A stretch of DNA of 28,456 nt from Deltaproteobacteria bacterium (lineage in GTDB: Bacteria; Desulfobacterota; Desulfarculia; Adiutricales; Adiutricaceae). Of the stretch, positions 17,014-23,986 are shown one piece after another (positions within the stretch are counted from its first letter, which is position 1; each line of letters begins with the position of its first letter). A program made the translations under genes and the position numbers. The stretch is from the NCBI GenBank assembly GCA_031257955.1, contig JAIRNQ010000198.1, positions 1 through 28,456 on the forward strand, in the 5' to 3' direction. The notes below the pieces were generated by a model. That model made no database searches. It worked only from the letters and a program-made list of their open reading frames with translations, and was not told the origin of the DNA.

Positions 17014-17098
17014 CTTGGGATGTTGGGCTGGTCCCCCCACCGTTCGGTTAAGGGCCGGGGGGTGTTTTTTTGGTTGGCGCGGACGGGCAAAAAAATGC

Positions 17099-17128
17099 TT
17101 GACGCGGGAATGGGCTGGGGTCTAAGAT
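17099..17128 (+). promoter_or_regulatory. strong-looking promoter
   Basis: TTGACG (17099-17104), an 18-base spacer and TAAGAT (17123-17128) resemble sigma-70 boxes, just after an A-run. No open reading frame follows before the terminator at 17171, which points to a short RNA. Confidence 0.5.
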
Positions 17129-17134
17129 GGGTTA

Positions 17135-17208
17135 CTGTTTTTTGTTAGCTGATTGGCGGCGTTTTCGTCGAAGGCTGGAAGACTTTTTTGAGTCTCCCGG
17201 CCTTTTTT
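17135..17208 (+). ncRNA. possible small RNA of about 75 bases
   Basis: The promoter at 17099-17128 would start a transcript near 17135, and the intrinsic terminator ends it at about 17208. Inside lies a small hairpin CGGCG-TTTT-CGTCG near 17157-17170. I do not recognise a known RNA family. It could also be a leftover leader of a lost gene. Confidence 0.35.
17171..17208 (+). terminator. intrinsic terminator upstream of the AT-rich tauA leader
   Basis: AAGGCTGGAAGACT and AGTCTCCCGGCCTT form a stem with one wobble and one mismatch around a T-rich loop, followed by six T (17203-17208). Confidence 0.82.
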
Positions 17209-17294
17209 GTTGTCATGATATGACTAATAGTTTGGAGAGTGGTTTTGATAAGGGGCCATGATCGCTATTAGTTGCTAATGATTATTTTATTTTA

Positions 17295-17375
17295 TACAAT
17301 AAAGATTATTGTAGTATATAATGATTGACTTTAATTTTAAAGCTGTATTTTTTGTCCTTGATTCTATATAATCAA
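17295..17375 (+). promoter_or_regulatory. AT-rich tauA promoter region with two palindromes
   Basis: Between 17209 and 17447 the composition turns AT-rich. TACAATAA / TTATTGTA (17295-17302 and 17306-17313) is a perfect inverted repeat just upstream of a TATAAT box (17317-17322). TTGATT / AATCAA (17358-17363 and 17370-17375) encloses a second TATAAT (17366-17371). These are likely promoter and operator sites for the transporter operon. The regulator is not in the window. Confidence 0.45.
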
Positions 17376-17447
17376 TAACTTAAAAACTTAATTGTCGATA
17401 TAAGTTTGTTTTATATCGGGGATTATAAGTTTGCCAAGGAGCTTTTC

Positions 17448-18461
17448 ATGAAAAAATTTTTTATTTTAATGATTCTCTTGGCCGCCATCGTGGCCGCCTG
17501 GCCCGGCCAGGAGCTTCGGGCCCAAGAGCTTCCCAAGGAAGTTCGCTTTGCCTTTTTGAACGGGCCCAGGCCCTGGATTTTGGGCAAAATCGACAAGAGT
17601 TTTGACAAGGCCTTAGGGGTCCCGGTCAATTGGATCGGCTTTCCCAGCGGGCCGCCGGCCCTGACCGCCTTGGCCGCCGGAGAGGTGGACATCGTCAGGG
17701 TGGGCTGCGTGCCGGTAACGTCGTTTCTGAGCAAAAAAGTTCCCCTGACGGTCATCGGCATTGCCGGGGTCATCGACACCAGCGAGCGGCTGGTGGCCAA
17801 GAACGCCATCAAATCGATTAAGGATCTCGAGGGGCGCACCGTGGCCACGGTGACCGGCTCCACGGCCCATTACGCGTTGCTGGCCGCCTTTAAGGTCCAC
17901 GGGGTGGACGTTTCCAAGGTTAAGCTGGTAACGCTTAACCCGGCCGACCAGGTGGCCGCCTGGAAGAGGGGCGACATCGACGCCTCTTACGTTTGGGGGC
18001 CCTTCTGGCATGACTTGGAGGTGGACGATGGCCACATATTACTGAGTTCAGGCGAACTTAACAAAGACGGCTATTATTTGTTTAATGCCTACGTGGTTTC
18101 CAACGATTTCGCCAAGAAATATCCCGATCTGGTCAGCAAGTTCTTGACCGCCTTCGAGGAAACCGTTAACCGCTATAAGGCCGACCCGGACGGCTCGGCC
18201 GCTTTGATCGCCAAGGAACTGGCCCAGGATTTGGACGGGGCCAAGCAGACCTTGGCCGGGTTGAAGTATCTGAGCCTCAAGGAGCAGCTGGAGAGCCAGT
18301 GGCTGGGCGACGGCTCGGGACCCCCGTCGGGCATAGCCAAGAGCTTTTCCGACCAAGCGACATTTTTGGTCGAGCAAAACGAGCTTAGGTCCCGGGACGT
18401 CCCCGAGTCCTTTGCCCCCAACATCGACGTGAGCTACATAAAAAAGGCCCTGGGCCAATGA
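17448..18461 (+). CDS. tauA: taurine/sulfonate ABC transporter, substrate-binding protein (TauA-like)
   Basis: This periplasmic binding protein of 337 residues has a signal peptide (MKKFFILMILLAAIVAAW..., cleavage near residue 25). The mature part is strongly TauA-like: LAAGEVDIVRVGCVPVTSFL in lobe 1, DLEGRTVATVTGSTAHYALLAAF at the hinge/ligand region, and AAWKRGDIDASYVWGPF in lobe 2. ATG 17448 follows AAGGAG by 7 bases; an upstream in-frame TTG at 17406 is rejected. The permease gene overlaps its stop by ATGA. The substrate is a sulfonate by family; beside a CuyA-like enzyme it could be L-cysteate. Binding-protein families of this fold also take aliphatic sulfonates, nitrate or pyrimidine, so specificity is unproven. 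Confidence 0.88.
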   Translation: MKKFFILMILLAAIVAAWPGQELRAQELPKEVRFAFLNGPRPWILGKIDKSFDKALGVPVNWIGFPSGPPALTALAAGEVDIVRVGCVPVTSFLSKKVPLTVIGIAGVIDTSERLVAKNAIKSIKDLEGRTVATVTGSTAHYALLAAFKVHGVDVSKVKLVTLNPADQVAAWKRGDIDASYVWGPFWHDLEVDDGHILLSSGELNKDGYYLFNAYVVSNDFAKKYPDLVSKFLTAFEETVNRYKADPDGSAALIAKELAQDLDGAKQTLAGLKYLSLKEQLESQWLGDGSGPPSGIAKSFSDQATFLVEQNELRSRDVPESFAPNIDVSYIKKALGQ

Positions 18462-19249
18462 TCGGAGCGGGGCGGGAGCTATCGCCGGGAGTGGCCGTCG
18501 GCATTAGCGTCGGGACGGTCGCCGCCTTCGTGGGCGCCTGGCACCTTTGCGGGCGGCTGGGGCTTTTGAGCCCGGCCATTCTCCCGCCCCCGGAAGAGAT
18601 CTGGCTGACCACGGTCGAGATTCTCGATATCGGTTACCACCAAATCCCCTTGTGGAAACACGTTGGGGTCAGCGTGGCCAGGGCTTTGGCCGCCTTCGCC
18701 CTGGCCATCACGGCCGGCGTCCCTTTGGGGCTGGCCATGGGGCTCTTTCCGGTCCTCTCGTCGGCCCTGGAGCCATTCGTCCAGTTCTTTAGGCCCCTTC
18801 CCAAGATCGCCCTGATCCCGTTGGCCATATTGTGGCTGGGCATCGGCGAGGTCTCCAAAATCTTTCTGATTTTCCTCTCTACCCTGTTCACGGTCGTGGT
18901 CGGGAGCGCCGCCTCGGTAAAGGGTGTGGGACAAGGGAAACTGCGACTGGGGGCGGCCTTGGGCACCAATTCTTGGCAACTGATCTATCACATCATCCTG
19001 CCGGCCTCGCTACCGGGCATCTTTACCAGCGTCCGGCTGGCCATCGGGGTGGGCTGGACCACGCTCATCGCCTCCGAGATGGTGGCCGCCGATTCTGGGA
19101 TGGGCTGGATGGTCATGAACGCCAGCTCTTACATGCGGACGGACTTGGTCCTTCTGGGCATAATACTTTTGGGCGTGACTGGATACATTCTCGATTACGT
19201 ACTGGTCCTCATCGAAAGGGCCTGCGTCCCCTGGGCTGGGAAAGAATGA
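18458..19249 (+). CDS. tauC: taurine/sulfonate ABC transporter, permease (TauC/SsuC-like)
   Basis: This 263-residue inner-membrane permease of the binding-protein-dependent type has about six helices. It carries the EAA-type cytoplasmic loop GAALGTNSWQLIYHIILPASLPGIFTSVRLAIG that docks onto the ATPase. Its start ATG overlaps the tauA stop and its own stop overlaps the ATPase start (both ATGA), so the three genes form a tightly coupled unit. Confidence 0.9.
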   Translation: MIGAGRELSPGVAVGISVGTVAAFVGAWHLCGRLGLLSPAILPPPEEIWLTTVEILDIGYHQIPLWKHVGVSVARALAAFALAITAGVPLGLAMGLFPVLSSALEPFVQFFRPLPKIALIPLAILWLGIGEVSKIFLIFLSTLFTVVVGSAASVKGVGQGKLRLGAALGTNSWQLIYHIILPASLPGIFTSVRLAIGVGWTTLIASEMVAADSGMGWMVMNASSYMRTDLVLLGIILLGVTGYILDYVLVLIERACVPWAGKE

Positions 19250-20217
19250 AGGGGGTGGCCATGGGGTGCCAAAGGGAAAGGCTGGCCGCGCCGCCGGAAA
19301 CGCTTTGGGACGAACGCCAAGGCCCGGGTCTCTGTCCCGAAACCGGGACAAGGACGGTAGTTGGGACGGGAGTAGTTGGCGGAGACGAGACCATCCTAAA
19401 CGACGGGTCCTTCGGCCCGGGCCCGGGGGAGTCGATTCGGGGCTCGTCCATCGCCTTTGAGGCCGTTAGCCACCGTTATCCGGGACGGGGCAAGGTGCCC
19501 GGGACCGAGGCGGTGGAAGATTTCAGCGTTTCAATCGAGCCAGGTAGTTTGGTATGTTTGTTGGGACCTTCGGGTTGCGGCAAATCCACCGTATTGAACG
19601 TCCTGGCCGGCTTTGAAAAGCCCACCTCCGGGCGGGTTTTGGTGGACGGGCGGGAAATTTCCAAGCCTGGGCCGGATAGGGGCATCGTCTTCCAGGAGGC
19701 CAACCTCCTGCCTTGGCGCAAGGTGCTGGCCAACATAACCATGGGGCCGGATCTGGCCGGGCGGCCAAAAAAAGAAACCAAGCTAAAGGCCAAGCGCTTC
19801 ATCCAACTGACGGGACTGTCGGGTTTTGAAAACCACGCCCCCTACGAACTCTCCGGGGGCATGAAGCAGAGGGTGGCCCTGGCCCGGGCCTGGATCTCTG
19901 AGCCGCCGATACTGGTCATGGACGAGCCCTTCGGCGCCCTGGACGCCCAAACCCGGATAGACATGCAGGAACTGCTGGTCGGGGTCTGGGAGAAGACCGG
20001 TTCGACCATACTGTTCGTCACCCACGACGTTGACGAGGCCCTGTTCCTGGCCGATCGGATACTGGTCATGACCCCGCGGCCCGGGAGACTGGCCAAGGAC
20101 ATACCCTGGCCCATGGAAAGGCCGAGGGTTTACGAAAATCTGGTAGTCAACCCCGAATACGCCGCTCTCAAGAGGGAGATCCTCTTGGCCATGAGGCGTC
20201 CAGACTATAACATCTGA
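19246..20217 (+). CDS. tauB: taurine/sulfonate ABC transporter, ATPase (TauB/SsuB-like) with N-terminal extension
   Basis: From ATG 19246, which overlaps the permease stop as ATGA, the product has 323 residues. The ABC ATPase core starts at about residue 66 and holds Walker A GPSGCGKST, Q-loop QEANLLPW, signature LSGGMKQR, Walker B ILVMDEPFGALD and the H-loop THD, all intact. Close relatives have about 255-265 residues. The first 65 residues here are low in complexity, Gly/Thr/Glu-rich, with no recognisable domain. No in-frame start codon lies near the core, so the extension seems genuine. A longer frame reaching back to 18832 lies inside the permease gene and is not used. Confidence 0.88.
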   Translation: MKGVAMGCQRERLAAPPETLWDERQGPGLCPETGTRTVVGTGVVGGDETILNDGSFGPGPGESIRGSSIAFEAVSHRYPGRGKVPGTEAVEDFSVSIEPGSLVCLLGPSGCGKSTVLNVLAGFEKPTSGRVLVDGREISKPGPDRGIVFQEANLLPWRKVLANITMGPDLAGRPKKETKLKAKRFIQLTGLSGFENHAPYELSGGMKQRVALARAWISEPPILVMDEPFGALDAQTRIDMQELLVGVWEKTGSTILFVTHDVDEALFLADRILVMTPRPGRLAKDIPWPMERPRVYENLVVNPEYAALKREILLAMRRPDYNI

Positions 20218-20768
20218 CAAAGGCCCATCCGACCCCATCCGACCCCATCCGAATCCCATCCGAATCCCATCCGGTTCAGGGTTCGCGTTTTAAGGGGCCA
20301 AATACGGCCCAGGCGGGAAGTTTACCCGGAGGTGGCTATCTCCCTATCCCCCTTGGACCAAAATCGCCGTGAGGGGCCTTTAAGACCGTTTACGGGGCAA
20401 GGACCCGCGGACGTATATTTGCCCCCAGGCCGGGATTGGTCAGACGCCCACCCCCATCCAATCCCGCCCGATCCCATCCGGTTCAGCTCTCGCGTTTTAA
20501 GGGGCCAAATACGCCCCAGGCGGGAAGTTTTCTCGGAGGTGGCTATCTCCCTATCCCCCTCGGGCCAAAATCGCCGGAAGGGGCCATTAAGGCCGTTTAC
20601 GGGGCAAAGCCCCGCGGATCGCCATCGGCGGGCGCGAAATCGCCGGGGGGGTTATTTGGCCACCTTGCGGGTAAAGGCCCCCGGACGTTTGGCATCGGCA
20701 ATATCTTAGCCCCGGCGAGCAACAATCGCTGGGAAGGGCCATTGGGTCCCCATTATGAGGAAAGGCGC
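20218..20768. repeat. 148-bp direct duplication and CCCATCCG micro-repeats between tauB and the lyase gene
   Basis: Copy 1 (about 20264-20411) and copy 2 (about 20471-20618) share the order ATCCCATCCGGTTCAG, GTTTTAAGGGGCCAAATACG, GGCGGGAAGTTT, GGAGGTGGCTATCTCCCTAT and GTTTACGGGGCAA, with scattered substitutions, 207 bases apart. CCCATCCG occurs five times at 10-11-base steps at 20224-20273. A frame spans both copies because 207 is a multiple of three, but the changes are half synonymous and half not. I see no recognisable protein and treat the stretch as non-coding, possibly regulatory. Confidence 0.85.
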
Positions 20769-21800
20769 GTGAACCTTCATTTGTTCCCCAGGCGGGGATA
20801 CGTCAAGCAACCCACCCCCATCGAGTGGCTGCCCCGTTTGAGCGAACGGCTGGGCGTGGAAGTCCACGCCAAGCGGGACGATCTACTGGAAGGCTGTCTG
20901 GGCGGCAACAAAACCCGCAAGTTGGATTTTTCCATCGCCAAGGCCATAAGCCAAGGGGCCGACGCCCTGATCACCTGCGGGGCCATCCAGTCCAACCACT
21001 GCCGGCTGACCCTGGCCTGGGCCATCAGGGAGAACCTGGAGTGCCACCTGATCCTGGAGGAGCGGGTCAAGGATACCTACGATCCCAAGGGCTCGGGCAA
21101 CAATTTCCTCTTCAACCTCCTCCAAGCCAACTCGGTCAAAGTGGTCCCGGGCGGCTCCGACGTCCATGGCGAAATGGAAAGACTGTCCGAAAAGCTAATC
21201 GCCCAAGGCAAAAGACCATTTTTGATCCCGGGCGGGGCGGCCGATCCGGTCGGGGCCTTGGGTTACGCCGCCTGCGCCCAGGAGATAACCGGACAGCTAT
21301 TGGAAAGCGGCCAGAGCTTTAGCCATTTGGTCTGCGCCAGCGGGAGCGGCGGGACCCAGGCCGGACTCCTGGCCGGCTTCGCCGCCACCAACACGCCCAT
21401 CAAGGTCATCGGCGTCAACGTCAGAAGGCCCGACCGCAAGACCCAGGAGGACTTAATCCTCGGGCTTACCCGGGACACCTTGTCCCTTCTGGGTTTTAAG
21501 GGAGAGTTCGACCCCAGCCAGGTCCATTGCGACGAAAGGTTTTTGGGCCTCGGCTACTCACGGCCCTCGGAAACGACTCTCGAGGCCGTGCGGCTTTTGG
21601 CCCGAACCGAGGCCATTTTGGTGGATCCCGTTTACACCGGCAAGTCCCTGGCCGGCCTTATCGGCCTGGCCCGCGAGGGGTACTTCAAAAGAGGGGATAA
21701 GGTTCTCTTTCTCCACACCGGCGGCTTTCCGGCCCTCTTTACCTACCTGGAACTCTTTCCCGAGGTGGTCGGCCCTTGGGCCGCCCAAGGCGGCGACTAA
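20769..21800 (+). CDS. cuyA: PLP-dependent L-cysteate sulfo-lyase / D-cysteine desulfhydrase
   Basis: This 343-residue fold-type II PLP enzyme belongs to the DcyD/CuyA/ACC-deaminase family. The PLP lysine is K48 in GGNKTRKLDF. CGAIQSNHCR (70-79) supplies the Ser/Asn/His that face the substrate, ASGSGGTQAG binds the phosphate, and LVDPVYTGKSLAGLIGL and LFLHTGG close the site. The GTG start at 20769 follows GAGGAAAGG by 4 bases; the open frame running back to 20436 is repeat sequence. CuyA turns L-cysteate into pyruvate, ammonia and sulfite, and DcyD acts on D-cysteine. The neighbouring sulfonate importer favours CuyA, but residues alone do not settle it. The radical SAM gene begins directly after its stop. 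Confidence 0.82.
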   Translation: MNLHLFPRRGYVKQPTPIEWLPRLSERLGVEVHAKRDDLLEGCLGGNKTRKLDFSIAKAISQGADALITCGAIQSNHCRLTLAWAIRENLECHLILEERVKDTYDPKGSGNNFLFNLLQANSVKVVPGGSDVHGEMERLSEKLIAQGKRPFLIPGGAADPVGALGYAACAQEITGQLLESGQSFSHLVCASGSGGTQAGLLAGFAATNTPIKVIGVNVRRPDRKTQEDLILGLTRDTLSLLGFKGEFDPSQVHCDERFLGLGYSRPSETTLEAVRLLARTEAILVDPVYTGKSLAGLIGLAREGYFKRGDKVLFLHTGGFPALFTYLELFPEVVGPWAAQGGD

Positions 21801-23159
21801 ATGGCCAGGACTATCGCGGCCAGGACCATCTCGGCCAAACCCTCGCCGACCAAGGCCCTCGCGGTCAAAACCCGTCAAGCCAATATGGCCAATACCGCCC
21901 CTATCGGGGCGGGTTGGCGGGACTTGGAGCCGTCACTGGCCGAGGTGGGCCGTAAATACCCGGCCTTTCCGCCCATGGTGCTTCTAAAGACGGACGTCCA
22001 GAGGAGGGGCGTGGCCTATACGCCGGAGGCCTTGGCCCACGTGAACCCGGCCAAGCACATGACCACCATCCGCAGCAATTATTACGACAGCGCGGGGGCC
22101 CAACCCGTTTCGCTGACGCTGCGGGACGGGACCAGCCTCTACCTGGAAGGTTTTTTGGAAGATGGCCACCGGGAGCCGTATGTGGTCGACCACGACGGCC
22201 GGCGGGCCTTTCTGACCGACCGGGGCGAGGCCCTGGAAGAGGTCGAGTACTGGGAAAAGCCGGCCTTCTACGACAAGTTCACCCGAAGCGGCAAGCCGAT
22301 GTGGCAAATCGTCTCGGCCAGACCCCAGCGCTATACCATACACCCCAAACAGTTTTGCGATTTCTGGAAATTCAAGGGCCAGGGCTGTAAGTTCTGCGCC
22401 ATGGACGCCAACTTTAGGAAAAACCGCAAGGAACCGCTCCTTTCGGTCGACGACGTGGTTGAGACCGTGGCCGAGGCCCTCAAGGAACCCGGGGCCAGCC
22501 AGAGCCTGTTCTTTACCGGCGGCAGCCTCTTGGGCGGAAAAGATCCCTTTGGCCGGGGCCAGGGGGATCCCTTGGGGGCCGAGCTGGAACTATACTTGGG
22601 CCTTCTAAAGGCCCTGGGGCAGTTTTTTGGGAACGGCAAATTCCCCAGCCAGCTGATAAGCACGGCCTTTGACGAAAGGGGCCTCAGGCGCCTTTGGGAA
22701 GAGACCGGCCTCATGTCTTACACGGCCGACCTCGAGGTCCTGGACGAGAAACTCTTTGGCTGGATCTGCCCGGGCAAGGCCAAACTCATTGGTTACCGGG
22801 GTTGGAAGGAACGGCTGGTGGCTGCCGCGGACATTTTTGGCCGGGGCAACGTCAACACCGGTTTGGTGGGCGGGGTGGAACTGGCCAAACCCAAAGGCTT
22901 CGCCACCGAGGACGAGGCCCTGGAGGCCACCCTCTCGGAAGCCGCCTCTCTCATAAAACACGGTGTCTGGGTGGTCAGTTGCGTTTGGCGGGTCCTGGGA
23001 GGCTCGGTTTTTTTTGGCCAAAAGACCCCGAGCCTGGACTATTACGCCAGGCTCTCGCTGGGTCTTGACGGTCTCAGGCGGGCGGCGAATATACCCGCCG
23101 ATCTTGACAACTACCGGCGCTGCGGCAACCACCCGGACACGGACCTAGCCAGGGTTTAA
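21801..23159 (+). CDS. radical SAM protein with an atypical CX9CX2C cluster motif
   Basis: The 452-residue product has a radical-SAM-like core (about 175-400). The cluster cysteines are probably C186, C196 and C199 in FCDFWKFKGQGCKFC, spaced CX9CX2C instead of the usual CX3CX2C. FFTGGSLLGG follows where the SAM-binding GGE-like strand should be, and later core strands read SYTADLEVLDEKLF and VNTGLVGGVELAKP. The C-terminus ends RRCGNHPDTDLARV with one more cysteine. A family-specific N-terminal domain (about 40-170) precedes the core. The first 33 residues are Thr/Ala/Lys-rich and the true start could be M29. ATG 21801 touches the lyase stop, with AAGGCGG about 10 bases upstream, so the two are probably co-translated. 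I do not know its reaction. Confidence 0.75.
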   Translation: MARTIAARTISAKPSPTKALAVKTRQANMANTAPIGAGWRDLEPSLAEVGRKYPAFPPMVLLKTDVQRRGVAYTPEALAHVNPAKHMTTIRSNYYDSAGAQPVSLTLRDGTSLYLEGFLEDGHREPYVVDHDGRRAFLTDRGEALEEVEYWEKPAFYDKFTRSGKPMWQIVSARPQRYTIHPKQFCDFWKFKGQGCKFCAMDANFRKNRKEPLLSVDDVVETVAEALKEPGASQSLFFTGGSLLGGKDPFGRGQGDPLGAELELYLGLLKALGQFFGNGKFPSQLISTAFDERGLRRLWEETGLMSYTADLEVLDEKLFGWICPGKAKLIGYRGWKERLVAAADIFGRGNVNTGLVGGVELAKPKGFATEDEALEATLSEAASLIKHGVWVVSCVWRVLGGSVFFGQKTPSLDYYARLSLGLDGLRRAANIPADLDNYRRCGNHPDTDLARV

Positions 23160-23161
23160 AG

Positions 23162-23285
23162 CTTGGGAGGCATCGGACTGGCGGGAATTCAAAACTTGGG
23201 CGGGATCGACCGGAAGGGGATTTGGGGCACGGATACCGGCACGGATTAGGGACTTGGGCGGCACCGACCGGACACGAAATTTGGG
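23162..23285. repeat. 33-bp diverged repeat, three copies, between radical SAM gene and flavin-protein gene
   Basis: Copies starting CTTGGGAGGCATCGGACTGG (23162), CTTGGGCGGGATCGACCGG (23195) and CTTGGGCGGCACCGACCGG (23253) each run about 33 bases. The second and third are separated by 25 extra bases. The frame that reads through it upstream of 23390 is not thought to be coding. Confidence 0.7.
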
Positions 23286-23389
23286 TGCTTGAGCCGAAGG
23301 CGCCGATCCGGTCGGCCAATTATCGATATCGGGAAGACGCCGGGTGGCCGGCGTTTTGGTGGTCGGGCCCGTTATCGGGCGGAGAGTTT

Positions 23390-23869
23390 ATGGGCGTGGC
23401 GTTAAGCGAGGAAATAGTTCAAGCCTTGGGCGATCCCCAGGCGGTGAAGGTTATCGGGACCGTGGACGAAAGCGGGGCCCCCAGGTTGGCGGTTAAAGAT
23501 TCCTTGCGCCTAAACGCCGAGGGTCTGTTGGAATACGACGAGATTATCGAGACCTCGGAAACAAATAAGGGCCTGATTAGGGCCCTTTGGTTTGGCGGAT
23601 CGGTAACCGCCTTGATACTTGCAGCTAACAAACGAAGCTATTCCATTAACTGCCGCCCCTTACGGACACTAATCGCCGGGGAGAGCTACCGGGCGCGTTA
23701 CCGGGCCCTGCGGTCCTCGGGCCTGGACACCGACCTGGGGGCCGTCTGGATACTCGAACCGCTCGGCTTCCAAGAGACCAGCCTGGAAAAGCGGCGCGTC
23801 GAGGAGGAGGCCAAACACCCCCTCCTGCGGCATCTGGACCGCTTGGCCGTCCCGCCGTCCCGGAAATAA
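23390..23869 (+). CDS. pyridoxamine 5'-phosphate oxidase-like flavin split-barrel protein
   Basis: The 159-residue product fits a small FMN-binding split barrel: VKVIGTVDESGAPRLAVKDSL is the typical first strand pair, EYDEIIETSETNKGLIRALW the helix that follows, and VTALILAANKRSYSINCRP the next strands. Members bind FMN, F420 or haem and include many uncharacterised oxidoreductases. ATG 23390 follows GGCGGAGAG; the upstream ATG at 23222 lies in repeat sequence. It is about 230 bases from the radical SAM gene on the same strand and may belong to the same functional set. No substrate can be named. Confidence 0.72.
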   Translation: MGVALSEEIVQALGDPQAVKVIGTVDESGAPRLAVKDSLRLNAEGLLEYDEIIETSETNKGLIRALWFGGSVTALILAANKRSYSINCRPLRTLIAGESYRARYRALRSSGLDTDLGAVWILEPLGFQETSLEKRRVEEEAKHPLLRHLDRLAVPPSRK

Positions 23870-23986
23870 AAGCCAATCTTGGCCAGGCCTAGCCTGACCA
23901 GGCCTAACTTGGCCACCCCCCGTCGTCCCGGCCTTGGGGCCTTGTGGCTTTGGGGCCTTGGGGCCACGGTCTACGGGCTCGGGGGG

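Larger units (their letters stand above)
16462..17098. other. GC-rich intergenic region, no gene seen, several micro-repeats
   Basis: Long frames on both strands here encode G/P/R/W-rich products without any family features and look fortuitous. The stretch holds a 10-bp unit CAGACGCNNC in three copies (16484-16513), with further CAGACGC elements near 16566 and 16647, and a 16-bp triplet repeat at 16966-17013. I see no RNA gene or mobile element in it. Confidence 0.6.

Noticed and set aside
16414..17040. Long minus-strand frame of 208 codons after secF
   Set aside because: The product is G/P/R/W-rich, has no domain, begins in repeat sequence and covers the secDF terminator.
18832..19245. Upstream extension of the tauB frame
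   Set aside because: It lies within the permease gene in another phase; the permease product is clearly a real family member and the ATGA overlap gives a natural start at 19246.
20332..20768. Frames 20332-20709 and the 5' part of 20436-21800 as coding
   Set aside because: They follow a duplicated non-coding block; the lyase homology begins at GTG 20769, which has its own ribosome site.
23222..23389. Upstream extension of the flavin split-barrel protein
   Set aside because: It reads through the 33-bp repeat, has no homology, and ATG 23390 has a good ribosome site.
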